Positions 1 through 7,512 of a DNA stretch of 44,126 nucleotides are shown here, piece by piece; the first letter of the stretch is position 1, and every line of letters begins with the position of its first letter. Both the position numbers and the translations under genes were made by a program. Source of the DNA: Planktothrix sp. PCC 11201 (GTDB taxonomy: Bacteria > Cyanobacteriota > Cyanobacteriia > Cyanobacteriales > Microcoleaceae). The stretch covers positions 49,377 through 93,502 of the forward strand of contig NZ_LT797697.1 of NCBI RefSeq assembly GCF_900009135.1. Direction: 5' to 3'. Below the pieces are notes generated by a model. The model was given only the letters and a program-made list of their open reading frames with translations. It was not told the origin of the DNA and did not search any database.

Positions 1-30
1 CCCCTGCTCCCCTGCTCCCCCTGCTCCCCA
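1..30. repeat. CTGCTCCCC low-complexity tandem repeat at left edge
   Basis: About three copies of a CTGCTCCCC unit run directly up to the tlyA start. The same unit occurs at the far right edge (from about 44108). Short C-rich tandem repeats of this kind are common between cyanobacterial genes. Having one at each edge suggests an assembly break at a repeat. Confidence 0.8.
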
Positions 31-36
31 TTTCCC

Positions 37-870
37 GTGAAACAACGACTTGATACCTTATTAGTAGACCTTAATTTATGTGAGTCCCGCCAACAGGCTC
101 AAGGGTTAATCCGGGCGGGATCGGTTTTAGTGAATCAACAAATGATTGATAAACCTGGAACGGAAGTTAATGTAGAAGCCCAGATTCAGGTGAAACAGCG
201 ATCGCGTTTTGTCTCCAGAGGTGGGGAAAAACTCGCTAAAGCCCTAGAGGAATTTAAAATTGAGGTGAGCGATCGCGTCTGTCTGGATGGGGGAATTTCC
301 ACTGGCGGTTTCACCGATTGTTTATTAAAAGCCGGGGCGACAAAAGTTTATGGTGTGGATGTCGGTTATGGACAAGTAGACTGGGGAATTAGAAATGATC
401 CCCGGGTGGTTTTGAAAGAACGGACAAACCTGCGCTATTTAACTCCCGATCAATTGTATGGAGAATTAGATACACCGGAAAATTATCCTGATTTTGCCGT
501 TGTGGATGTATCATTTATTTCTTTAACCAAAATTTTGCCCCCGTTGTGGCAATTGTTAAAGCCGAATCGGGAAGTGGTACTGTTAGTCAAACCTCAATTT
601 GAGGTGGGTAGAGAACGGGTGGGTAAAAAGGGAGTTGTCCGAGATTCTAAGGATCACGCCCGTGCTATCTTTCAGGTGGGTTCTGTTGCGATATCCTTGG
701 GATGGCAATATCGAGGTTTAACTTGGTCGCCTCTCCAGGGCCCGGCCGGAAATATTGAATATTTGTTGTGGCTACATACGGTCGGTCAACCCCTTCCTTC
801 TGAGTTGGCGATCGCCCAAATTACTCAACTCGCCCAACAAACCCTAACCCAATCCCCCAGTCACCCTTAA
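37..870 (+). CDS. tlyA: TlyA-family rRNA 2'-O-methyltransferase (S4 + FtsJ-like domains)
   Basis: 277 residues, the usual TlyA length. The N-terminus (about 1-60) is an S4 RNA-binding domain, followed by the linker RGGEKL (61-66). A Rossmann methyltransferase domain carries the SAM motif DGGISTGGFTD (84-94), then VVDVSFISL, LVKPQFE and a C-terminal GNIEYLLWL block, all typical of the family. Members methylate ribose 2'-OH groups in 16S/23S rRNA; the family is also annotated as hemolysin A, a name that probably does not describe its role here. The start is a GTG directly after the C-rich repeat. No Shine-Dalgarno sequence is visible, so the start is moderately sure. A membrane protein gene follows 17 bp downstream on the same strand. 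Confidence 0.92.
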   Translation: MKQRLDTLLVDLNLCESRQQAQGLIRAGSVLVNQQMIDKPGTEVNVEAQIQVKQRSRFVSRGGEKLAKALEEFKIEVSDRVCLDGGISTGGFTDCLLKAGATKVYGVDVGYGQVDWGIRNDPRVVLKERTNLRYLTPDQLYGELDTPENYPDFAVVDVSFISLTKILPPLWQLLKPNREVVLLVKPQFEVGRERVGKKGVVRDSKDHARAIFQVGSVAISLGWQYRGLTWSPLQGPAGNIEYLLWLHTVGQPLPSELAIAQITQLAQQTLTQSPSHP

Positions 871-887
871 CTTTTTCAGTCTCTGTA

Positions 888-1577
888 ATGAATTTATCCA
901 AACTACTAAAGCGCATTACGATTTATGTCATCAGCGCTTTCATGTTTGTTTTTTGTGTGATTGTCCTCACGGTTGTGGCGATCGCCATTAAGGTTTTAGT
1001 CTTGAAACTTGCCCATAGATTTGTTTACCCCATTTTTATATTTGGCGATTTACTCAGGGGTTTAGAAATTATTGATTTACTTAATATTTTGGTGTTTGCG
1101 ATTTTAGGGATGGGATTAGGAGTCGCAACGGGTTTGTTACCCACTCGAGATGCTCGAAAAATTAGTCAAGTTTTTCTGATTATTTTAATTCCAATTATTT
1201 TAGCGGTTCCTCAAGTCGTTAAATACAATCTTTGGGTCGAGGATATTGCTCAGGATGATGATCTTTCCTTTCCGCAAGCGCAAACTGTAGCTGATTCTTT
1301 TCTTCAACGCAGAATTAATCAGGATGGGGTTTTCGGGTTTTATTTATATACTGGACAATTTCCCATGGTTCCGACCCGACAACTGCAAATGCAGGAATTG
1401 GAACGTTTGGAACAGCAAATTAACTCTAAATTTGTGCGGGTAAGCGGGATTCCTCCGACTTTAATTACGATAATTATGGGGGTTTGTTTTTGGGGAATTC
1501 GGATGTTTTATTTTTCGGTTGCTGTGATTACGGCGATCGCCCATTATCGAGAAGGATTAAAGATTGTTGCCAAATAG
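888..1577 (+). CDS. hypothetical multi-pass membrane protein
   Basis: 229 residues, not recognised as a named family. Hydrophobic segments lie at about 9-40, 62-84, 92-112 and 190-218. A more polar loop (about 115-185, with acidic and Gln-rich stretches) sits between the third and fourth segments and may be the soluble part. It starts 17 bp after the tlyA stop on the same strand, so the two are probably co-transcribed. No functional inference is possible beyond membrane location. A weak stem ATCTC/GAGAT followed by T residues lies downstream near 1650-1670 and may end transcription. Confidence 0.7.
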   Translation: MNLSKLLKRITIYVISAFMFVFCVIVLTVVAIAIKVLVLKLAHRFVYPIFIFGDLLRGLEIIDLLNILVFAILGMGLGVATGLLPTRDARKISQVFLIILIPIILAVPQVVKYNLWVEDIAQDDDLSFPQAQTVADSFLQRRINQDGVFGFYLYTGQFPMVPTRQLQMQELERLEQQINSKFVRVSGIPPTLITIIMGVCFWGIRMFYFSVAVITAIAHYREGLKIVAK

Positions 1578-1756
1578 TCAAATTTTAGAGGGTTGCTATA
1601 TTGATTAAAAAGTCAAGTTTATGCTCATGTTAGCCGTAAGGATATTATCTCCCAAATCGAGATTTTTGTCAAGTAGTCGGGTCAACTAATCTGGCGAAAA
1701 TTTCGGATGAAGTGGGATCTTGAAGCAGAAAATGGGGAGTTATGGGTTGAGAAAAG

Positions 1757-2245
1757 TCAACGCCAATAGGGTCTACCTTTCCAAAATAGACCGATTAAAA
1801 TTCCCATGGTGGTAATTTGAGAGGTACTGAGTAAAATCACAGGGGGAAAGATGGATTTATAGAGGAATAAAACGACTAATAAACAAAGGAATAATGCCCA
1901 TAAACAAGCAACGTTAAGAATAACTTTAGAGGGCTGAACTTCTATTAAATAAATTGATAAGGCTCCCACTCCCACCCCTACTCCAAATATAATCAACATC
2001 CCCAGGGGAGGAGTCAATAAAAGCAGCATCATTTGTTTGAATGCTGGAGAGTGAGTGATTCCCCAGAGGGTAAAAACTTCTGCGATCGCAACTATTAAAT
2101 AAGTCAAGGCGACATTTTGTAACAAAGACGACCAGGGCAAATTTTTTAGCCGTTGGATAAAATTATTCATAGATTTTTTACTAAAATTCACCAGTCTTAA
2201 CGGGTCTACCCAGTTGAACTTAATTTTATCGATTTTTTGATTCAA
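1757..2245 (-). CDS. hypothetical membrane protein, four predicted helices
   Basis: 162 residues with a polar N-terminus and four hydrophobic stretches at about 42-62, 72-99 (Gly-rich, with repeated GVGVG), 108-127 and 133-155. It ends in a short basic tail (WKGRPYWR). No known family is recognised. An internal Met at residue 26 (MNNFIQ, start at 2170) is an alternative start that would remove the charged leader. It runs convergently with the 888-1577 gene and divergently from the small Cys protein at 2325. Confidence 0.6.
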   Translation of the reverse strand: MNQKIDKIKFNWVDPLRLVNFSKKSMNNFIQRLKNLPWSSLLQNVALTYLIVAIAEVFTLWGITHSPAFKQMMLLLLTPPLGMLIIFGVGVGVGALSIYLIEVQPSKVILNVACLWALFLCLLVVLFLYKSIFPPVILLSTSQITTMGILIGLFWKGRPYWR

Positions 2246-2324
2246 CTCACGTTAAAATTTTTGATGTTGAGAACCCCGAACCCATTCCAAGTCTAAGACC
2301 GATAACGCAACAGAGGAGAAACCG

Positions 2325-2531
2325 ATGATAGAAACATCAATTAACTGTGCAGAAGCCTGTATAAATGGCTGTGTTTTGGGGGATAAATGCCCCAATCGGG
2401 AATATATCCCAGAAACGGAGAACTTTATCAATAATACATCCTTAGACCAAATGTTAGAAATGGCGGAGGAAGCGATGCGGAAGAAAAGAATGCAGCCCCC
2501 CACTTGGGTTTTACCGGATTTTCCTGAGTAA
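2325..2531 (+). CDS. small conserved-type protein with four clustered cysteines
   Basis: 68 residues. The N-terminal part has C8-x3-C12-x3-C16-x5-C22, a spacing that could bind a metal or form disulfides. The rest is acidic, with a Met/Glu-rich helix and a Trp/Pro C-terminus. A strong ribosome-binding site, GAGGAG, lies about 8 nt before the ATG, which makes this frame real and the longer antisense frame over 2252-2503 a shadow. I do not recognise a named family. The composition resembles short cyanobacterial hypothetical proteins. Confidence 0.65.
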   Translation: MIETSINCAEACINGCVLGDKCPNREYIPETENFINNTSLDQMLEMAEEAMRKKRMQPPTWVLPDFPE

Positions 2532-2624
2532 ATCTATGTCGGGTTGGGGGAATTAAGACCCACTAATTAACGATGGGAAAAGGGATAAAACTAATTATAA
2601 GATGCCCTTTTCCCTTTGAATCTA

Positions 2625-3425
2625 TTAGTTAATTTTATTAGCTACAATCCGAATCCGCTTATAGTCAGCAATCCAAGTCCCATTCTTAAATAATTTGGGA
2701 CGTAGGCGACTTTCGATATCGTTCATAATATTTAGTTGTTCTGAGGCTGGAATCCCTTTAAAAAATTCTCCAGCAAACATTCTCAACCAGTTATTTAAGC
2801 CTTTGTCTCCATCTGTTAATGGAGTGGGACGATCCACCAAGGTTGCCAGCTTTAACTCAAATCCTTGGGTTTCTAAAAGCATTCCATATTCGCTAATACT
2901 GGGAAAATACCAGGGATTCAGGGTTTTATTTTTGGGGTATCCCGCAGCATCTAAAGCCTGATCCATTGCTGTAATAATTGTATCAATATTGCCTTTCCCG
3001 CCAAATTCTGCCACAAAACGTCCCCCGGGTTTTAAGGCTCGACAAACTCCAGAAATGACCTTTTCCGGTTGCTTAATCCAATGTAAAACCGCATTGGAAA
3101 ACACCGCATCAAACTGTTCTTTCCAGACTAAGTTGGCTCCATCAATCACCAAAAAATTCAGACCAGGATAGGTTTGATTGGCTTTTTTAACCATGGTTGA
3201 GGCTTTATCAATGCCGATAACTTCAGCCCCTGTGTTTGTGATTTTGTAACTCAAGTGACCTGTACCACAACCGAGATCAAGAATGTGTTCTCCTACACGG
3301 GGATCAAGCAATTCCAAGAGATCCACAGCTAAATTGGAGACAAAGCTATGGTGACTATCGTATAATTTTGCATCCCAATAAGGCACAGGAGCCATGGGAG
3401 CATAGTTTACGGTCTTAGTATTCAT
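2625..3425 (-). CDS. class I SAM-dependent methyltransferase
   Basis: 266 residues. Motif I, ILDLGCGTGHLSYKI, starts near residue 48, followed by VIGIDKAS (acidic end of strand 2), FDAVFSNAVLHWI (motif IV/post-I) and LKPGGRFVAEFGG (motif VI). These place it in the Methyltransf_11/25-type small-molecule or lipid methyltransferases. The C-terminal part (WYFPS, LVDRPTPL) resembles enzymes annotated as trans-aconitate 2-methyltransferase-like, but the substrate cannot be read from the sequence. The ATG start has no clear Shine-Dalgarno sequence. It is probably a single-gene unit, since the 530 bp upstream contains no other minus-strand gene. Confidence 0.85.
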   Translation of the reverse strand: MNTKTVNYAPMAPVPYWDAKLYDSHHSFVSNLAVDLLELLDPRVGEHILDLGCGTGHLSYKITNTGAEVIGIDKASTMVKKANQTYPGLNFLVIDGANLVWKEQFDAVFSNAVLHWIKQPEKVISGVCRALKPGGRFVAEFGGKGNIDTIITAMDQALDAAGYPKNKTLNPWYFPSISEYGMLLETQGFELKLATLVDRPTPLTDGDKGLNNWLRMFAGEFFKGIPASEQLNIMNDIESRLRPKLFKNGTWIADYKRIRIVANKIN

Positions 3426-3705
3426 GGTGGCAGTAAGGCAGAATTTACTTGTCGTTTCTTATTATGCAACATTCTGTTCATGATTAACTAAAAGTCAAGG
3501 AAAATTTAGACTGATTTCAAGAGGCAGGTTTTGTGTTAAAGCCCAAAAGTTGATTCCATCGAGAAAAGCCGATCTTGACTCCTTGCGATTGGGAAACAGG
3601 AATCTCTTTATACCATCTGGTGAAGCGTTATTTCATCTAGTTGAAGATAGAGATTTACTCAACCCCTTATTTTATTTTTATCAAACTATTTAAAATTCTG
3701 AGAAA

Positions 3706-3954
3706 ATGGTCATTACCGAAAGTATAGTTGCTTTGGGGTTAATCGGAATTGACAAAACAAACTAAATATGGTATCGATGTCCCATGGCACAAAATTGGGT
3801 CAAACAAATCTATCCTAAATACATTTTAACTTCACATTGGGAAACAATATTAGGCCCAAAGAATGATGCAATTTTAGTTGGGGTGATTACGCAAGGTTAT
3901 GATCTAACGAAATCATGGTTTTCATCATTTATCCTTAGTATCCAGGACAGTTAA
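3706..3954 (+). pseudogene. possible remnant reading frames before the BASS transporter
   Basis: The 530-bp gap 3426-3957 holds no full gene. Within it are short frames in different registers: an ATG frame at 3706 ending at a TAA near 3765, and a 56-residue ATG frame at 3784-3954 containing PKYILTSHWE and ending 3 bp before the next gene. The abrupt frame changes look like a decayed gene. The phrase PKYILTSHWE reminds me of MBL-fold hydrolase C-termini, but this is a weak impression. The 56-residue frame could instead be a genuine small protein coupled to the transporter. Confidence 0.25.
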
Positions 3955-3957
3955 TTT

Positions 3958-5397
3958 ATGTTTCCCTTAAAATCCGATCTAATTTACAAAAGAATTTCTA
4001 GCCGAGCTTTTTTGATTAGTGTTCTGGCAGTTTTCACAGTGATTCTGACCGTGACACTGCACTCTGCATCCTTTGCTATGAATAATCCTGATTCAGCAAT
4101 GAATCAAACAGTCCATGCTCAGGAGTTAATAGCCCAGGTGTCAACCTCGGATCAACCTTCCCCGAGCGCCCCTTCTGACATCCCAACCGCCGATACAGCT
4201 TTGTTGTTTCAAAATGACCGTTATGCGGTGAGAGTGTTTCGACAAGGAAACAAGGCTTATGTCAATATCTATGACAAAGAAAACAAAACTCTAACCCTTA
4301 AAAAAATCCCAGTTTCAATTACTCCGGCTAAAAATCCCAAAAAAGATCCGATTAAATACGTTGCTACGATCGATAACCAAAAATATATCGTCATTATTAA
4401 TCCGTTAGGTGCTTCGGAGTTAACCATTTTGAAGGGGGAAACGGTAGTCTACCGCCAGGAGAGTAATCAGGTTGAGGTTGCCCAAAAAGTTCCGGGCATT
4501 TCTGACCAAACTGAACCAGTTAACCCAACCCTGGCTCTAGTCAGAACAATATTCATCAATTATGCCAAACTAACCATCTTTGCTCTGATGTTTGCGATGG
4601 CAATTCGCTGGCGGTTTGAGGATGTGATCTGGTTGGGTCAACAACCGTCTCTCCTGCTGCGATCGCTAGTCTCAGTATTCATTGCCGTGCCCTTATTAGG
4701 GGCATTAACCATGCTGATTCCGGGGTTGACCGTGGCACAACACATTGGGATTTGGGCGATGATCACCTGTCCCGGCGCGCCGATGATTCCGTTTAAAAGC
4801 CTACAAGCCGGGGGAAATGCCAAATTTGTCGCCAGTTTACAGTTTATGGTGTGCATTCTAGCAATTATTAGCATTCCCTTAACGGTTATGATTCTAGCTC
4901 AGTTCTCTCCCAATGAACCCTGGTTGTCGCCCCAAGAAATTGCCAAACAAATCTTTTTTGCTCAGGTGTTGCCCATGGGAATTGGTGTTTTACTGGCTGA
5001 ATACGCGCCCAAATTTGCAGAGGATCTGGTGGAACCCGCGACCAAAATTGCCAAATTCATGCTTTTGCTGGTGGTGATTATTTTGCTCGCCGTCAGCCTA
5101 GAAAAAGTTCTTAATGCCGGATTTACGGCTTACTTGGCGATGGCTTTTCTCTCGATTACTTCCCTGGCCTGTGGTCATTTCTTGGGCGGATCTGAACCTG
5201 ACACTCAAACCGTTCTAGCATACTCAACGGCCACTCGCAATGCTGGTTTAGCGGTTCTACTGGTCAGCTTAAATTTCCCCAATCTGGATTATGTTAAAGG
5301 TGGGATTATTAATACGCTGATTACCTATGCCTTAATGGCAGCCTTTGTATCTATTCCTTATACAATCTGGCGGAAACGAACAATGGTTAAAAATTAG
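3958..5397 (+). CDS. BASS-family (bile acid:Na+ symporter-like) transporter with N-terminal periplasmic domain
   Basis: 479 residues. A signal anchor (about 16-40) is followed by a soluble stretch (about 41-190) that includes a Pro/Ser-rich linker and a beta-rich block rich in V/Y/K (about 80-175). From about 195 there are some nine hydrophobic helices. The helix pairs contain CPGAPMIPF and STATRNAGLAVLLVS, the conserved Pro-rich crossover and the TRN-Gly signature of the BASS/ACR3 fold. Known family members take up organic anions with sodium; no substrate can be named here. The 150-residue extracytoplasmic domain is unusual, because classic BASS proteins start directly with helix 1. The ATG at 3958 has no strong Shine-Dalgarno sequence. 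A strong hairpin follows at 5456-5490. Confidence 0.75.
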   Translation: MFPLKSDLIYKRISSRAFLISVLAVFTVILTVTLHSASFAMNNPDSAMNQTVHAQELIAQVSTSDQPSPSAPSDIPTADTALLFQNDRYAVRVFRQGNKAYVNIYDKENKTLTLKKIPVSITPAKNPKKDPIKYVATIDNQKYIVIINPLGASELTILKGETVVYRQESNQVEVAQKVPGISDQTEPVNPTLALVRTIFINYAKLTIFALMFAMAIRWRFEDVIWLGQQPSLLLRSLVSVFIAVPLLGALTMLIPGLTVAQHIGIWAMITCPGAPMIPFKSLQAGGNAKFVASLQFMVCILAIISIPLTVMILAQFSPNEPWLSPQEIAKQIFFAQVLPMGIGVLLAEYAPKFAEDLVEPATKIAKFMLLLVVIILLAVSLEKVLNAGFTAYLAMAFLSITSLACGHFLGGSEPDTQTVLAYSTATRNAGLAVLLVSLNFPNLDYVKGGIINTLITYALMAAFVSIPYTIWRKRTMVKN

Positions 5398-5455
5398 AGC
5401 GGTATTAGTTAGTAAAAGATTAAGGTTAAGTTAAGCGACTTTAACATTTTGTAGC

Positions 5456-5498
5456 AGATCCAGAATGTTCTACCCTAGAACATTGGATCTGTATTTTT
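5456..5498 (+). terminator. strong hairpin with T run between the BASS gene and the aminopropyltransferase gene
   Basis: AGATCC (5456-5461) pairs with GGATCT (5485-5490), and AATGTTCTA (5464-5472) with TAGAACATT (5476-5484) around a CCC loop, with only a 2-nt bulge. TTTTT follows at about 5494-5498, so it fits an intrinsic terminator of the upstream gene. The next gene's ribosome-binding site (GAGGAAAAG) starts at 5499, so it could also act as a leader attenuator. Confidence 0.7.
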
Positions 5499-5512
5499 GA
5501 GGAAAAGTAATT

Positions 5513-6454
5513 ATGTCAGGTAGCGAATTAAAAGCTGATTTTTGGGTGAGCGAGTATATCACACCTTGGGATATTTATGTTCATGGAATTACCAAGGTAT
5601 TAGCCTATAAAAAAACTCCCTATCAAGATATGTATGTGGTGGAAACCGGGGCCTATGGAAAAGCCTTAGTTCTTGATGGGAAATGGCAATCTTGTACCGG
5701 AGATGAATTTCTCTACCACGAACCCTTAGTCCATGTCGCCTCGGTCTATCATGGGTCTCCTAAAAAAGTTGCGGTTTTAGGTGGGGGAGAGGGGGCGACC
5801 ATTCGGGAGGTTTTGCGCTGGAAAACCATTGAATCTGTGGCAATGATTGACTTAGATGGGGATGTGGTCGAAGCCTGTAAAGAATATCTCCCAGAAATGC
5901 ACGAAAATGCCTTTGATGACCCCCGCACCCAACTGATTATCGGGGATGCCATCGACTTTTTAGATCAGACCCAGGAAAAATGGGATATTGTGATTTCTGA
6001 TTTATCCGATCCGATTGAAGATGGGCCATCCTTTAAACTGTTCACTAAAGAATATTTTGAAAAAATTCGTCAAATTTTAACCCCCGAGGGCTACGGGGTA
6101 ATTCAAGCTGGCCCGGTTTCCCCGAATGAGATGAAACTGCACGTTCGTCTGGTGAATACCCTGAAAACGGTTTTTCCCCATGTTCACTCCTATACCAGTT
6201 ATATTTCCACCTACGGAAGTCCCTGGAGTTTTATTATCGTTTCTGCTCAACCGATTAATACCCGTCCTGAACCGGAAAATGTGGATAAAGTGTTACAAGA
6301 GCAAACCACCGGAGGGCTACGGATGTTTGACGGGACAACCATGTTAGGAATGTTACAAGTTCCGAAACATTTGCGGGATGCGATCGCGGCTGAAACCGAA
6401 ATTTATACCTTAGCTGAACCGCCGAAATTCTTTGGCAAAGGGGCTAACGCTTAA
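5513..6454 (+). CDS. polyamine aminopropyltransferase (spermidine/thermospermine synthase-like)
   Basis: 313 residues. The beta-barrel N-domain has LVLDGKWQS (53-60) and GDEFLYHEPLVH (63-74). The Rossmann part has VLGGGEGATIREVLR (88-102) for the decarboxylated-SAM methylthioadenosine site, a MIDLD acid, and ISDLSDPIEDGPSFKLFT with Asp163 as the likely catalytic acid. Enzymes of this family transfer an aminopropyl group from decarboxylated SAM to putrescine or spermidine. The GDxxDPxExGPxxxLxT pattern and DGKxQS resemble plant ACL5 thermospermine synthase more than bacterial SpeE (which has SxDPxGP), so thermospermine production is possible; this is inference. The start ATG is preceded by GAGGAAAAG. 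A 12-bp hairpin follows the gene. Confidence 0.85.
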   Translation: MSGSELKADFWVSEYITPWDIYVHGITKVLAYKKTPYQDMYVVETGAYGKALVLDGKWQSCTGDEFLYHEPLVHVASVYHGSPKKVAVLGGGEGATIREVLRWKTIESVAMIDLDGDVVEACKEYLPEMHENAFDDPRTQLIIGDAIDFLDQTQEKWDIVISDLSDPIEDGPSFKLFTKEYFEKIRQILTPEGYGVIQAGPVSPNEMKLHVRLVNTLKTVFPHVHSYTSYISTYGSPWSFIIVSAQPINTRPEPENVDKVLQEQTTGGLRMFDGTTMLGMLQVPKHLRDAIAAETEIYTLAEPPKFFGKGANA

Positions 6455-6472
6455 TAAATAGTTATCTATTTG

Positions 6473-6507
6473 AACACTTTCCCATTATTTTAAGGTGGGA
6501 GAGTGTT
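6473..6507 (+). terminator. 12-bp hairpin after the aminopropyltransferase gene
   Basis: AACACTTTCCCA (6473-6484) pairs with TGGGAGAGTGTT (6496-6507) with one wobble pair and an 11-nt loop. No clear T run follows, so it may be a terminator or an mRNA 3'-end stabiliser. Confidence 0.5.
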
Positions 6508-6625
6508 AACAATTAACCAAAATCTAGTAGAATACATCCCGATACCCGCGTTCTGTGTACCGAAAAATTAATTATAAAAAATCCCACTAACAACCCCTTT
6601 TTAGTGATTGAGGAGTCAAACATTA

Positions 6626-7222
6626 ATGGCAAAATCTAAATTATTTCGTCCGGGCAATATTATTTTACTAGCAGGATTAATCGGTCTGGGTTTTGGGGGA
6701 CTGGGATGGAAACAACAGTTCGCCAAAGCTCAAAATGCTGAAGTCGCAACAGGTTTAAACTGGTCGGGGGCTTCTTTCCCCGTTGAAGGCTTTCAAGAAT
6801 ACACCTCCCCCTTCGGATATCGAGGGTCAGGTTTTCACTATGGTTTAGATTTAGCAGCCCCCCAAGGCAGTTATATTCGCAGTTGGTGGCAGGGGACGGT
6901 GACAGAGGTTTGGCAAGATGACCGTTGCGGGACTGGCATTGCGATTCAGTCTGGTCAATGGGAACATATTTATTGTCATATTCAAGGCAGCGTGGAAAAA
7001 AACGCTCAAGGGACTTATTTCATTGACCGACAAGGAGGAATTCAACTCTGGGAAGGTCAACAAGTTCCTTCAGGGACGAGAATTGCTAGGGTGGGAATGA
7101 GTGGACGAACAACAGGCCCCCACCTACACTGGGGATTAAAGCATAATGGCAACTGGGTTGATCCCGGTCGGGTATTGCGCTCGATGTACAATCAGCAAGT
7201 TCAACAGGCGAATCGGGGTTAA
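6626..7222 (+). CDS. M23-family peptidoglycan endopeptidase (LytM/NlpD type), secreted
   Basis: 198 residues from the ATG at 6626, which has GAGGAG 10 nt upstream; a longer TTG frame from 6608 would overlap that site and is rejected. A hydrophobic signal segment covers about 11-28. The M23 domain has HYGLD (H71 and D75) and GPHLHW (H166, H168), the zinc-ligand and catalytic positions of active LytM enzymes, in a YTSPFGYR...W.G.V context. A Cys pair (C101, C117) may form a disulfide. It probably cleaves peptide cross-links in the periplasm. Both metal motifs are intact, so it is not one of the degenerate activator proteins. The domain is short and has no LysM or coiled coil. Confidence 0.88.
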   Translation: MAKSKLFRPGNIILLAGLIGLGFGGLGWKQQFAKAQNAEVATGLNWSGASFPVEGFQEYTSPFGYRGSGFHYGLDLAAPQGSYIRSWWQGTVTEVWQDDRCGTGIAIQSGQWEHIYCHIQGSVEKNAQGTYFIDRQGGIQLWEGQQVPSGTRIARVGMSGRTTGPHLHWGLKHNGNWVDPGRVLRSMYNQQVQQANRG

Positions 7223-7279
7223 TTCTTGACTCGTACCGCCTCAAGTTAAATTTCTGTCAAAAAAATGAGTAACCCTTGA

Positions 7280-7285
7280 TACAAT
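7280..7285 (+). promoter_or_regulatory. possible -10 box of the candidate small RNA
   Basis: TACAAT preceded by TTGA gives an acceptable sigma-70-type -10 box about 8-10 nt before the start of the structured segment at about 7293. No clear -35 box is seen at 17 nt upstream. Confidence 0.35.
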
Positions 7286-7292
7286 AGTTAAC

Positions 7293-7417
7293 GTGAGATT
7301 TGAAAATTTCTACCCGCAGGCTGATGTAGAACGCGGCGTTTATGTGTCTTCAAATCGAAACAACAACGGTATCCATAAATTGAGACCAGCAATTGAGATT
7401 TTGCGCTGGTCTTTTTT
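7293..7417 (+). ncRNA. candidate structured small RNA with intrinsic terminator
   Basis: A roughly 125-nt segment with three structural elements. GATTTGAA (7297-7304) pairs with TTCAAATC (7349-7356). Inside it TTCTAC (7308-7313) pairs with GTAGAA (7326-7331), or alternatively CCGC with GCGG. At the end AGACCAGC (7383-7390) pairs with GCTGGTCT (7405-7412) before TTTTTT. A -10-like box lies just upstream. The overlapping 75-codon frame starting at 7293 has no ribosome-binding site or protein-like composition. I cannot match it to a known RNA family. It could instead be a long 3' end of the M23 peptidase mRNA. Confidence 0.45.
7383..7417 (+). terminator. Rho-independent terminator
   Basis: An 8-bp perfect stem, AGACCAGC/GCTGGTCT, with a 14-nt loop is followed by six T residues (7412-7417). 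It ends either the candidate small RNA or the M23 peptidase transcript. Confidence 0.8.
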
Positions 7418-7445
7418 GTTGGGTAATCGGGATCACGGATTTAAG

Positions 7446-7471
7446 AGGATTTCACGGATTTCACGGATTTT
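7446..7471. repeat. short direct repeats GGATTTCAC
   Basis: GGATTTCACGGATTTCACGGATTT is a 9-bp unit repeated nearly three times just after the terminator. Its role is unknown; it is probably a low-complexity intergenic repeat. Confidence 0.5.
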
Positions 7472-7512
7472 AATCTTTGTTAATATGCGTAGTTTCAGAA
7501 GATTTCATCGCT

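Noticed and set aside
2252-2503. 83-codon minus-strand frame
   Set aside because: It lies antisense to the small four-cysteine gene, which has a strong ribosome-binding site.
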